A stretch of DNA of 64,000 nt. Source: Gammaproteobacteria bacterium. Its GTDB lineage: Bacteria; Pseudomonadota; Gammaproteobacteria; Burkholderiales; Rhodocyclaceae. The first letter of the stretch is position 1. Each line of letters begins with the position of its first letter. The translations under genes and the position numbers were made by a program. The stretch spans positions 28,011-92,010 of the forward strand of contig JAHJVE010000004.1 of NCBI GenBank assembly GCA_018828385.1, written 5' to 3'. Below, one piece after another: positions 25,857 to 35,300 of the stretch. The notes beneath the pieces are model-generated. The model made no database searches and was not told the DNA's origin. It worked only from the letters and a program-made list of their open reading frames with translations.

Positions 25857-26297
25857 CTAAGCCTTGTCTACTTTAAGAAAACTGCCTTCCACCGAGACCA
25901 CCCTGACCCGTTCGCCAGCCGCCATGGCGCTGTCGGCGACGCAAGCCCATTCTTCCGAGCCGAGCAGCGGCCCCTGAAAGCGCACCTTGCCGCGGGCGAA
26001 AGGGGCGACGGCGCTGACCAGCAGACCGACCTCGCCAATCGCCTCGCCATCGGCCGTGCCCGAGCGGGTCTTGACGAAGCTCTGCTTGAAGACGCGGAAC
26101 CAGAGGAAAACCATGGCCAGCGAGGCCAGCGTCCACGTCGCCAGCTGAGCGGTCAGCGAGAAATCGAAAGCCAGGGCGAGCAGCCCGACGAGCAGCGCGC
26201 CGAGGCCGAACCAGATGATGAAAAACGAGGGAATGGCCAGTTCGGCGAGAATCAGCACAATTCCGCCGACGACCCAGTGCCACCATTCAAGATGCAT
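25857..26297 (-). CDS. NfeD-family membrane protein, partner of paraslipin
   Basis: The 146-aa protein has three or four membrane helices (~7-80) followed by a small beta-rich OB-like domain (~90-145), as in short NfeD proteins. The ATG at 26297 has an AAAGGAG site. A longer frame start at 26369 lies inside a repeat copy and would add a non-conserved leader. It probably modulates assembly of the paraslipin encoded downstream. Confidence 0.87.
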   Translation of the reverse strand: MHLEWWHWVVGGIVLILAELAIPSFFIIWFGLGALLVGLLALAFDFSLTAQLATWTLASLAMVFLWFRVFKQSFVKTRSGTADGEAIGEVGLLVSAVAPFARGKVRFQGPLLGSEEWACVADSAMAAGERVRVVSVEGSFLKVDKA

Positions 26298-26352
26298 GTT
26301 TTTCTCCTTTGCCCGGCGAGTATTTCGGGTTTGCCGGGCAGGGTCAAGGCGG

Positions 26353-26393
26353 ATTTCGGTTTTGGCCATTTTTTCCGGTTGACCGTAGTGGTC
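26353..26393 (-). repeat. Dispersed 40-bp element, copy 9
   Basis: Minus-strand copy with CACTACGG left flank, in the divergent gap between nfeD-like and transporter genes. Confidence 0.9.
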
Positions 26394-26430
26394 GGCAAAT
26401 GATGCCCATTGCAGCGATTAAAATGCGCCG

Positions 26431-27330
26431 ATGAACACCGCCCTGCTGCTCCTCCCCGATTTTGCCCTGATCCTGCTCGGCACCGCCATCCGGCGCTGGA
26501 TGCACCTCGGCGACCACTTCTGGAACGGTGTCGAGAAGCTGGTCTATTTCATCCTGTTTCCGGCCCTGCTCATCAACGCCATCATCAAGACCCGGCTCGA
26601 CATCGGTTCGGCCCTGCCGCTGCTCGCCACCGCCCTCGCCGCGATGGCCGCCGGCATGGTGCTCGGGCTGATCCCCAAGCTGTTCACCCGCTTGCCGGCG
26701 CTGACCTACGCCTCGATGTTCCAGTGCGCCTACCGCTTCAATTCCTACATCGCGCTGGCCGTCGCCGGCATGCTCTTCGGTTCGCCGGGCATCGCCACCA
26801 TGGGCCTCATCGTCGGCGCCGCCGTGCCCTTCGCCAATCTGGTTTCGGTGTGGATGCTGGCCCGCCACGGCGATTCCGGCCTGTGGCGCGAAGTGGCGCG
26901 CAATCCTCTGATCTGGGGAACCGCCGCCGGCTTCCTGCTCAATCTCGCCGGCTTCGTCCCGCCGGCTCCGCTCCAGGCTTTTCTCGGACGCCTGGCCGAC
27001 GCTTCCATCGCCCTCGGCCTGATCACCGTCGGCGCTGCCCTGCGCCTCGAAAACACGCCGGGCGTGCGCGGCTTTGCGCTGTGGCTGGTCGTCGTCAAAC
27101 TGCTTGCCCTGCCGCTCGTGGCGATTGGCGTCGGCGGGCTGCTCGGCCTGTCAGGCCTCAATTATCAGGTGGCGGTGCTGTTCGCCGCGCTGCCCACCGC
27201 CTCATCGGCCTACATTCTCGCCATGCGCATGGGCGGCGACGGGCGCAGTGTCGCCTGGCTCATTTCGGCGACGACGCTCGCCTCGATGCTCAGCCTGCCG
27301 CTGTGGGCCGCCTGGCTGGCCGGCAGGTAA
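26431..27330 (+). CDS. AEC-family transporter (auxin-efflux-carrier type)
   Basis: The 299-aa protein is hydrophobic throughout, with about ten helices and an inverted two-half layout typical of AEC permeases. A conserved C-terminal segment reads ALPTASSAYILA. Family members export organic acids or amino acids; substrate unknown. Its stop codon abuts the stop of the convergent PhaM-like gene with no gap. Confidence 0.8.
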   Translation: MNTALLLLPDFALILLGTAIRRWMHLGDHFWNGVEKLVYFILFPALLINAIIKTRLDIGSALPLLATALAAMAAGMVLGLIPKLFTRLPALTYASMFQCAYRFNSYIALAVAGMLFGSPGIATMGLIVGAAVPFANLVSVWMLARHGDSGLWREVARNPLIWGTAAGFLLNLAGFVPPAPLQAFLGRLADASIALGLITVGAALRLENTPGVRGFALWLVVVKLLALPLVAIGVGGLLGLSGLNYQVAVLFAALPTASSAYILAMRMGGDGRSVAWLISATTLASMLSLPLWAAWLAGR

Positions 27331-27843
27331 CTACTTCTTGGTCGCCGGGCGCCTGGCCTTGGGCTTGGCCGCTGCCTCGGTCGCCGCGGCTGCCGCAGCG
27401 GCTTCGGCGTTCTGCTGCATGTGCTCGCGCATCTGCTGCATCATCTGCCACGGCCACAGGGCGGCTTCGGACAAGGCGCTGTTTTCGGCGTGAGGCGCCG
27501 ACTGCGGGGCCGGCTGGGGCGGCATCTGGAAGAAACCGGCCGGTGCTGCCGGGGCTTGCTCGGCGGCATCGGGGTTCATCGACTTGGCCGCTTCCGAAGC
27601 CATCTTGCCCATGGCCTGCACGGTGTCGACCGTGGTGCGCTGCATTTCCAGACCCTGGATGGTCATTTGCAGCATCGACAGGTTCATGCGCAGCCAGCCT
27701 TCGACGGCCTTCATGTCCTTGATGCGCTTGTCGAGCTCTTCCAGGTCGAAAGTCGGGGCGACCATGCCGGGCAGCGAGAAGCCCATGTTGCCCCACATGT
27801 TGCGCATGAAATTGAGGGGATCGTGTACCTGGTTGTCGGACAT
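27331..27843 (-). CDS. phaM: PhaM-like polyhydroxyalkanoate granule protein
   Basis: The 170-aa product starts with DPLNFMRNMWGNMG and has the region PTFDLEELDKRIKDMKAVEGWLRMNL, close to Ralstonia PhaM, the protein that activates PHB synthase and links granules to the nucleoid. The C-terminus is Ala/Lys/Arg-rich (KPKARRPATKK), shorter than PhaM's DNA-binding tail. The ATG at 27841-27843 has an AAGGAG site; the frame extends 10 residues upstream without one. It suggests PHB storage in this organism. Confidence 0.75.
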   Translation of the reverse strand: MSDNQVHDPLNFMRNMWGNMGFSLPGMVAPTFDLEELDKRIKDMKAVEGWLRMNLSMLQMTIQGLEMQRTTVDTVQAMGKMASEAAKSMNPDAAEQAPAAPAGFFQMPPQPAPQSAPHAENSALSEAALWPWQMMQQMREHMQQNAEAAAAAAATEAAAKPKARRPATKK

Positions 27844-27981
27844 CTTCGTCTCCTTGTCGTTGTATTCGGCCATCTTAAACTACTTGCGGCCGGTTTACCC
27901 TGCGCCCTCAGTCGCTTACGGAAAACATGCCCCTTCCTATGCAAAATGATAAATTAGCGCCCTGTTGAATAAGGGGCGACT

Positions 27982-28644
27982 ATGTTGAAACTGTTGGTGG
28001 TGGAAGATCACGCGCTCGTTCGCGAAGGCCTGGTCCGGCTGCTCGGTCAGGTCGAGCCGGGCGCGCAGGTGCTGGAGGGCGCGGATTTCGAAGCGGCGCT
28101 CAATGTGCTCGATAACGAAGGCGAATTCGATCTGGTCCTGCTCGATCTGGCCTTGCCCGGGATCGACGGCTTTGCCGGTCTCGACATCCTGCGCCGGCGT
28201 TACCCGGCGATGCCGGTGGCGGTCGTCTCGGCCTTCGACGACACGCCGACGATCACCCGCGTGCTCAACCTCGGCGCCTCCGGTTTCATCCCCAAGGCCT
28301 TTTCCGGCGAGGCGCTGCTTTCGGCGGTGCGCGAGGTGCTGGCCGGCAACATCTTCCGGCCGACCGGTCCATCGGCATCGCAGCTCGATGACATGACGCC
28401 GGTGCCGCCGACCAAAACGGGCGTCCGTCCCGACGAAATCGGTCTGACCGACAGGCAGGGCCAGGTCCTGGCGCTCATGGTGCGCGGCATGTCAAATCGC
28501 GACATCGCCGACCAGTTGGGGCTTTCCGAGGGCACCGTCAAGATTCACGCGACGGCGGTGTTCAAGACGCTCGGCGTCAACAGCCGGACCCAGGCGCTGG
28601 TTGCCGTGGCCCGCTACGGCATCGATTTCGAAAGCGTCTTCTGA
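27982..28644 (+). CDS. NarL/LuxR-family response regulator
   Basis: The 220-aa product has a receiver domain with phospho-acceptor Asp55 (LVLLDLALPG) and a C-terminal LuxR-type HTH (LTDRQGQVLALMVRGMSNRDIADQLGLS region, ~155-215). Its 3' end overlaps by 31 bp the 3' end of the convergent sensor kinase gene, which is its likely partner. Start has AAGGGG seven bases upstream. Confidence 0.87.
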   Translation: MLKLLVVEDHALVREGLVRLLGQVEPGAQVLEGADFEAALNVLDNEGEFDLVLLDLALPGIDGFAGLDILRRRYPAMPVAVVSAFDDTPTITRVLNLGASGFIPKAFSGEALLSAVREVLAGNIFRPTGPSASQLDDMTPVPPTKTGVRPDEIGLTDRQGQVLALMVRGMSNRDIADQLGLSEGTVKIHATAVFKTLGVNSRTQALVAVARYGIDFESVF

Positions 28645-30698
28645 AGCTGGTTGAGTAGCGCCCGCAGCTTGGCCGGGCGCACCGGCACCGGCAGCGCGTG
28701 GGCGCCGGCCGGAATGGCCTGGCCGACGGTGTCGACGAGAACGACGAGCGGCGTGCCGGGCATCAGTTCGGCATCGACGCCGGCCGCCAGGCTGGCATCG
28801 ACGACCAGCACCGTATTGTCGGGGGCGCGTTCGCTGCCGTCGGTCCTGCTTACGGCATAACCCCAACCCTCGAGCAGGCCGATGCAGGCCTGCATTTCAG
28901 CCGACTGGCCGATGCAATGCACGCGCTCGGCGCTGGCCGCGGCACTGTGCCGGGGTTCTCCGACGACGCCGGGCAGGCTGCCGGGGACGCGCAGCGTAAA
29001 GGTCGTTCCCTCGCCCAGCCGCGAGCGCAGCGCGACCTGGATGTCGAGCGCCCGGGCCAGCCGGTCGACAATCGACAGCCCGAGGCCCAGCCCCTTGTTG
29101 TGTTCGCGGGCGACATTGCCGACCTGGTAGAACTCGGCAAAGATCGCCGCCTGATGTTCCCCGGCGATCCCGATGCCGCTATCGCGCACCTCGATGAGCA
29201 AGGCGTCGCCGCGCTTTCTGGCGGCGATGAGCACCCGGCCGCCGGCCGGCGTGTAACGCAGGGCGTTGGACACCAGATTGGCGATCATGCGGTCGAGAAG
29301 CAACGGGTCGCTGTCGGCCCACAGCGGCGTCGGCCGGAAACGCAGCGTGATGCGGCGGTCGGCTGCGGCGCGCCGGAAAGACTCGGCGACCCGCTCGAAA
29401 ACCGGCTGCAGCGGGAATGCCCGGCGGTCCGGCTTGATCCCCGCGACATCGAGGCGGGAAATGTCGAGCAGCGAATCGAGCAGGTCGCCGAGCATGGCGG
29501 TCGATGCCGAAATCTGTTCGGCCAGGCGTGGCAACTCGCTCGGCGTGCCGCTACGGACCTGGCGCTGGAGGTCGGCGGAGAACAGCGAAAGGGCGTGCAG
29601 CGGTTGCCGCAAGTCGTGGCTCGCTGCGGCAAGAAAGCGGCTCTTGGCAGCATTGGCGCGTTCGGCCGCATCCTTCCGTCCGGCCAGTTCCTCCGTCGCA
29701 GCACGAATGCGTTCCTCCAGATGCTCGTGGCTGGCGGCCAACTCGCTCGTCATGATCGACATTTCACGCACCTGGCGGCGGACGAGCAGGGCGCCGACGG
29801 AGAGCACGATGGTGACCAGCAGGCCGAGCGAGGCGAGTTCGACCAGCCGGGTTTGCCAGGCGGCCAGCAGCGTCTTTTCCGAAATGGCGGTCAGGATGCG
29901 CAAGTCGGCAAAGCCGGGGACGGCAGCCACCGAGACGAGCAGGCCATTGACCTTGGCCATGCCACTGGTCGGCACCCTGTTGCGCAGCTTGCCATCGAAC
30001 AGCACCATCCCGGCCTTGGCACCGAGCACGGCCGATTGTCGGCTGATGTCGCTGGGCCGACAGGAGGCAATGATTTCCTCGCGGGCGTTGGTCAGCACCG
30101 CTTCAAAATCGTCGGACAGCCGGTTCGACCAGCAAAAGTCCTGCAGGTAACCCGGTTCGACGGCAGCGAAAACGGCACCGGAAAAAACGCCGTCTGTGCT
30201 TAGCCGCCGGCTGATCGCATAGGTGTAACGGCCGCTGTTGCGCTCGACGTAGGGGCCGAAAGCCGAGGCCTCGGCGCCACCTTCCAGCGCCGTGAAATAG
30301 GGGCGGTCCCTGACGTTGATGTTCGGCGCCGGAAAGCGGGTCGACATGAAGCGCTGGTTGCCGTGGCGATCAAAAACGACGAGATCGCGCAGTTGCGGCA
30401 TCGAGCGGGAGTGGCGCTGGGCGATGTATTCCCAGCCCGTGGAGGATTCCCACTGTTCCCAGTCGCGCCGGGGGCCGGAAAGGTCGCTGGCGGTATCGCG
30501 GAGCTGCACGTCGATGGCCTCGAAGGTGCGCGCCGTGTGCTCGGCCATCATCAGACCGAAGTGCTGCAGGCGGCGTTCGCCAACCTCGAGATCATTGTGG
30601 CGGACCAGCGTCAGATCGACGACAAAGACGAACAGAATGATCAGCGTGCCGGCCATGGCCGCCGTCAGGGCGAGGGTTTCGGGCTTTCTCGTGGGCAT
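28614..30698 (-). CDS. Cache-domain sensor histidine kinase with degenerate receiver
   Basis: The 694-aa kinase has a membrane helix (~10-30), an extracytoplasmic Cache-like sensor (~40-280), a second helix (~288-310), a coiled coil, HisKA with His361 in SHDLRQPLHAL, an ATPase domain (NLVSNALRYTP, DSGIGI, GLGLGLSIV) and a C-terminal ~115-residue receiver-like domain. That last domain has VLVVDAS where the acidic pocket and phospho-Asp normally sit and seems unable to be phosphorylated in the usual way. The overlapping LuxR-type regulator gene is the likely output. Confidence 0.85.
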   Translation of the reverse strand: MPTRKPETLALTAAMAGTLIILFVFVVDLTLVRHNDLEVGERRLQHFGLMMAEHTARTFEAIDVQLRDTASDLSGPRRDWEQWESSTGWEYIAQRHSRSMPQLRDLVVFDRHGNQRFMSTRFPAPNINVRDRPYFTALEGGAEASAFGPYVERNSGRYTYAISRRLSTDGVFSGAVFAAVEPGYLQDFCWSNRLSDDFEAVLTNAREEIIASCRPSDISRQSAVLGAKAGMVLFDGKLRNRVPTSGMAKVNGLLVSVAAVPGFADLRILTAISEKTLLAAWQTRLVELASLGLLVTIVLSVGALLVRRQVREMSIMTSELAASHEHLEERIRAATEELAGRKDAAERANAAKSRFLAAASHDLRQPLHALSLFSADLQRQVRSGTPSELPRLAEQISASTAMLGDLLDSLLDISRLDVAGIKPDRRAFPLQPVFERVAESFRRAAADRRITLRFRPTPLWADSDPLLLDRMIANLVSNALRYTPAGGRVLIAARKRGDALLIEVRDSGIGIAGEHQAAIFAEFYQVGNVAREHNKGLGLGLSIVDRLARALDIQVALRSRLGEGTTFTLRVPGSLPGVVGEPRHSAAASAERVHCIGQSAEMQACIGLLEGWGYAVSRTDGSERAPDNTVLVVDASLAAGVDAELMPGTPLVVLVDTVGQAIPAGAHALPVPVRPAKLRALLNQLQKTLSKSMP

Positions 30699-30714
30699 CT
30701 GCCGGCCGGCTTGC

Positions 30715-31467
30715 TTACTGGACCTGGTAGCAGTAGAGCGGACGCGACGGCGTGCAGTCGACGTCGATGATGCGATCCGGCGTCATGCCGGGAACCGGGA
30801 AACTGTTGCTGATGAACAGGCTGCCCGGCGCCATTTCCGCTTTTACCTTTTCCCACAGCCGGGGCATCGGCGCCGGCGAGAGAAAGGCATAAACCACATC
30901 GTAATCGCCCAGCTTGGCCTGCCACAGATCGTCCCAGCGCCAGCCGATGTTGGGTCGGCCGAGGCTGAAAAAGCGCCCGACCAGCCAGGTCAGCGGCGCG
31001 TTTTCATAGCCGGTGAAATGGCTGTCCGGCAATGCATCGGCCAGCGGCACGGTGGTGCTGCCCAGCCCGGCGCCGAGGTCGAGGAAACGGCTAGTGCCGC
31101 GTTCGGCCAGCAACTCGGCCAGGGCGGCGACCGTCTGCTTGTTCGACAGGTAGAGCGGCACCTGCCCGGACAGCGCGCCACGAAAGACCAACAGCAGAAA
31201 AATGGCAGCAAGCAGGAACCAGATCGGGTCGATGGCCAGCCCGTAGGTGTACCAGACCAGCGGCATGAAGCCGCCATGAATGACGCGCCACCACCAGGGC
31301 TGGCGCGAAACCGTGGCAAAAAACAGGGCGACGCCGCCGATGGCCAGGCTGGTTTCCAGCCACGGCATGGCCTCGGCTTTCCAGCCGTAATAAGGCCAGG
31401 CGATGGAGAGAACAAGGATGACAGCCGCCCCTTGCAGGGCAAACTGGCGTTTCGGCGTTGAAGTCAT
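30715..31467 (-). CDS. Membrane-anchored class I SAM methyltransferase-like protein
   Basis: The 250-aa product has three or four N-terminal hydrophobic helices (~12-100) joined to a Rossmann methyltransferase fold with motif I LDLGAGLGSTTVPLA near 130. The acceptor is unknown. It lies 16 bp upstream of the sensor kinase gene on the same strand and may be co-transcribed with it. Confidence 0.7.
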   Translation of the reverse strand: MTSTPKRQFALQGAAVILVLSIAWPYYGWKAEAMPWLETSLAIGGVALFFATVSRQPWWWRVIHGGFMPLVWYTYGLAIDPIWFLLAAIFLLLVFRGALSGQVPLYLSNKQTVAALAELLAERGTSRFLDLGAGLGSTTVPLADALPDSHFTGYENAPLTWLVGRFFSLGRPNIGWRWDDLWQAKLGDYDVVYAFLSPAPMPRLWEKVKAEMAPGSLFISNSFPVPGMTPDRIIDVDCTPSRPLYCYQVQ

Positions 31468-31606
31468 CCGCCGATTTTATGCGATCAGCGCGGAACTCGC
31501 CTTTTCTCTTGCTTGAGGGGACTGTTTGGCCGAGCGCTTAGCGAGCGGGGGAGGATTGAATACGCGGTGTTGGGATGGATTGCCGGGAGAGCCAGCAACC
31601 GCGACG

Positions 31607-31646
31607 ATTTCAATTTTGGCCGAAATTTCCGGTTGACCGTGGGATT
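31607..31646 (-). repeat. Dispersed 40-bp element, copy 10
   Basis: Near-consensus minus-strand copy (AATCCCACGG left flank). It lies in the 266-bp gap 31468-31733, in which I see no other feature. Confidence 0.92.
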
Positions 31647-31733
31647 GGTGAAAACGCTGAGTTGAGGTGCCAAAACGCTATTCGAGCCTGGTGCCTTAGT
31701 TTTGCCGTAGCGATGTTGTGCATCGCCGAATGG

Positions 31734-32096
31734 CTACGCAGACCAGTATGCGTGTACTTTCTTAAGTTCATCAATCCAGCACTTCAAGATGTCGGAAGTG
31801 TCGCGCCCGAGTTGTTTGGCCAGCTCGAAGAAGCCTGGGCCAGGTTGCATGTCGCCGGATTTGTGAACAACGATGACGCTCAACATGCCTCGGCCGGATG
31901 CATCTTCAGTCTCTGATATTTCGCCGAGCAAGTGAAACAGCCTTGCGTCATGGGCTTCTAACCGAACTGACTTGATCCTTGCTGCGAGATCAGAGTACGG
32001 CATCATTCCGCGCAATTTGGCGCGGGCAACCAGCACATCGGTGGCCTCGCGCTTTGCGGTAGCCCATTCTTGGGGGGTGAATCCAAAGTTGTTCAC
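31734..32096 (-). CDS. Small protein of a two-gene accessory operon, function unknown
   Basis: The 120-aa product starts FGFTPQEWATAKREATDVLVARA, which looks helical, and contains a segment SVIVVHKSGDMQPGPGFFELAKQLGR. I do not recognise a named family, though similar proteins of accessory regions exist in my memory. Its start overlaps the stop of the upstream gene by 4 bp (ATGA type), so the two are translationally coupled. Base composition is visibly less GC-rich than in the neighbours, suggesting acquisition. Confidence 0.65.
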   Translation of the reverse strand: MNNFGFTPQEWATAKREATDVLVARAKLRGMMPYSDLAARIKSVRLEAHDARLFHLLGEISETEDASGRGMLSVIVVHKSGDMQPGPGFFELAKQLGRDTSDILKCWIDELKKVHAYWSA

Positions 32097-32287
32097 TTAT
32101 CACTCCTCTTGGAAAGGCTGTGCGCGAACGCTCGCAAATGAGTTATTGCTGCGCTATCTGGGGCGAGCCCACGAAGGCTCGTTTCTCTAGTGGTTCCGTC
32201 AGGCAGATACACAACGAGCGTATCGCCAAATATCTCGTATTCAGCACGGATGTCGATACCGTTGTGGGTGAAGGTAATCTCAGTCAT
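32093..32287 (-). CDS. Very small protein, first gene of the two-gene accessory operon
   Basis: The 64-aa product (TFTHNGIDIRAEYEIFGDTL...) looks like a beta-rich N-terminal part followed by a helix. A GGAG site stands nine bases before the ATG at 32285-32287. Its stop overlaps the next start. The small size and tight coupling are like toxin-antitoxin pairs, but nothing in either sequence proves that. Confidence 0.6.
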   Translation of the reverse strand: MTEITFTHNGIDIRAEYEIFGDTLVVYLPDGTTRETSLRGLAPDSAAITHLRAFAHSLSKRSDK

Positions 32288-32370
32288 TGATACTCCGTAT
32301 TTTCGCCATGAATTCTCAGGGCTTCAGCATACGGAGCGGGTGAACTAATGTCGAGTGGGTATGGCGTGGT

Positions 32371-35300
32371 TCAAGCGGACTGCCGCAACGCTTCCCGCCG
32401 GCCTGCCGCTTTTGTGGCCGCCTCGCTGCGCACCGGTCCAAATCCGCGTACCTCGGCCGGCCAGTTGGCCAGTGCCACGAGTTCCGGGTTTGGGCTGCGC
32501 CCGCCGATGAAGTCGAGATCGCTTTCGTAGTCGGCGAGTAGCTGGCGGTCCAGCTTGTTTTCTTCGCTGTTTTTCCACGGATCGAGCCAGCTGCCGCGCC
32601 AGCCCCGGGCTTTGGCCATGAGGCTGAATACCGGCAGCACCCAGGCGCCGAAGCGGATTTTCTTTGGGCGGCCGTTCGGGCCGGGGCGGCTCAGGCCGGG
32701 TGGGGCGAGGTGGAAGCTCAGGCGCAGGTCGCCGTCGAAGCGTTCGTTCAGGCTCTTGAGAAAATCGGTTTGCGCGTACAGGCGGGCGACTTCCCAGGCG
32801 TCTTTGGGGGCGAGCAGGCGGGCGTATTGGGTGGCGACGGCGCGGGTCAGGTCGTCGTTGCCGAGGCGGCGGATGGATTCGACGCGGCTGGCGTAGCGGG
32901 CGGCGAGGTCGGCGTCCTGGTAGGCGGTGAGGTGTTCGACGCGGCTGGCGATGAGTTCGTCCAGCGTTTGTTCCGGCAAGGGCTGGCCGGTGAGCGGGCC
33001 GGCGATTTTGGCGACTTTTTCCGGGTCGACCGCAGCACGCCGGCCCCATTCGAAAGCCTGGCGGTTGGCGTCGACGGCGGCGCCGTTGAGGACGATGGCG
33101 CGGTCCAGCGCGGCGGCGGAAACGGGCACCAGGCCGAGTTGCCAGGCGTAGCCGAGGAGCAGCATGTTGCCGTAGAGGGCGTCGCCCATCAGGCGGCTGG
33201 CGAGGTGCTGGGCGTCGATGAACTGGACGTGATCGGCGCCGAGGGTTTCGGCCAGTTGGGTCTTGAGCCCGGCCAGCGGGAAGTGCCAGTCGCGGTTGCG
33301 GGTGAAGTCGGCGGTTGGCGTATCGGTGCAGCTGACGACGGCTCGCGTGCGGCCTTCGAGCATTTTCGCCAGGGCTTCGGTGCTGGCGCTGACGACGAGG
33401 TCGCCGCCGAGTACGGCGTGGGCTTCGCCGGTGGCGATGCGGGCGGCGTGGATGTCTTCCGGGCGGTCGGCGATGCGCAGGTGGGAGAAGACGGCGCCGT
33501 ACTTTTGCGCCAGACCGGTCATGTCGAGGGTCGAAATGCCCTTGCCGTCGAGGTGGGCGGCCATGCCGATGAGGGCGCCGAGGGTGATGACGCCCATGCC
33601 GCCGACGCCGGTGATGAGGAGGTTGTAGGGCTGGGTCGTGGCGGGCAGTTTGGGCGATTTCAAAATTGGCCAATTTTCGGCGTTGACCGTGGGATTCGAC
33701 CCTTTTTTCGGTTTGCCACCTTCGATGGTCACGAAGCTCGGGCAGAAGCCTTTGACGCAGGAGAAGTCCTGGTTGCACGACGACTGGTCGATCTGGCGCT
33801 TGGTGCCGAAGGTGGTTTCGACCGGCACGATGGACAGGCAGTTGGATTGCACCGAGCAGTCGCCGCAACCTTCGCAGACGGCTTCGTTGATGACGACGCG
33901 CTGGGCGATGGCCGGCATCTTGCCGCGTTTGCGCCGGCGCCGTGCTTCGGTGGCGCAGACCTGGTCGTAGATCAGGACGGTGACGCCGGGTTCTTCGCGC
34001 AGTTCGCGCTGGACGGTGTCGAGTTCGTCGCGGTGGCGGATCGGCACGTTGGGGGCGAGGTCGGTGATCTCGGCGTATTTGGCCAGATCGTTGGTGACGA
34101 TCACCGTGCGGCTCACCCCTTCCGCTTCGAGCTGGCGGGTCAACCGGGCGACGCTCAGGATGCCGTCGACGGGCTGGCCGCCGGTCATCGCCACGGCATC
34201 GTTGTAGAGAATCTTGTAGGTGATCGGCACCTTGGCGGCGATGGATTGCCGGATGGCGAGGATGCCGGAGTGGAAATAGGTGCCGTCGCCGAGGTTGGCG
34301 AAGATGTGTTTTTCGCTGGTGAAGGGCGCCTGGCCGACCCAGGGCACGCCTTCGCCGCCCATGTGGGTGAAGGTTGAGGTACTGCGGTCCATCCACGTCA
34401 CCATGTAGTGGCAGCCGATGCCGGCGACGGCGCGCGAGCCTTCCGGGACACGGGTCGAGCTGTTGTGTGGGCAGCCCGAGCAGAAATGCGGCTTGCGTTC
34501 GGCGAGGACGATGGGGGTCAGCGCGGCTTTCTGCTTGGCTTCAATCAGGGCGAGGCGGGCGGCGATGGTCGGCGAGGTGAAGAAGCGGCCGATCCGTTCG
34601 GCGATGACGCGGGCGATGGTGGCGACCGGCAGTTCGCCGGTGGCCGGCAGCAGCCAGTGGCCTTCGCTCTGCATTGGCGTCCACTCGCCGATTTCGTCGA
34701 ACTTGCCGATGACGCGCGGGCGGACATCGTCCTTCCAGTTGTACAACTCTTCCTTGAGCTGGTATTCGAGCAGTTGGCGCTTTTCCTCGACGACGAGGAT
34801 TTCCTCCAGCCCTTCGGCAAAGTGGCGGACGCCTTCCGGTTCGAGCGGCCAGACCATGCCGACCTTGAACAGCCGGATGCCGATTTCGCCGGCCAGCGCA
34901 TCGTCGATGCCGAGTTCGTCGAGGGCCTGGCGGACATCAAGGTAGCTCTTGCCGGCAGTCAGAATGCCGAGGCGCGGGGCGGGCGAATCGATGATCAGCT
35001 TGTTCAGCCCGTTGGCCCGGCAGTAGGCCAGCGCCGCGTAAAGCTTGTGGTTGAGCAGGCGGGCTTCCTGAACCAGCGGCGGGTCGGGCCAGCGGATGTT
35101 GAGGCCGTCCGGCGGCAATTTGAAATTTGGCGGAAAAATCGGGTTGACCGTAGCAATGTCGATGCTGACCGAGGCCGAGGTCTCGACCGTGTCGGCCAGC
35201 GCCTTGAAGGCCACCCAGCAACCGGAATAGCGGCTCATCGCCCAGCCGTGCAGGCCGAAATCGAGGTATTCCTGGACGTTGGCCGGGTAGAGCACCGGCA

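Noticed and set aside
33003..33038. Counting the third oxidoreductase copy as a full element
   Set aside because: One base longer in the core and poor right end; kept only as a weak copy.
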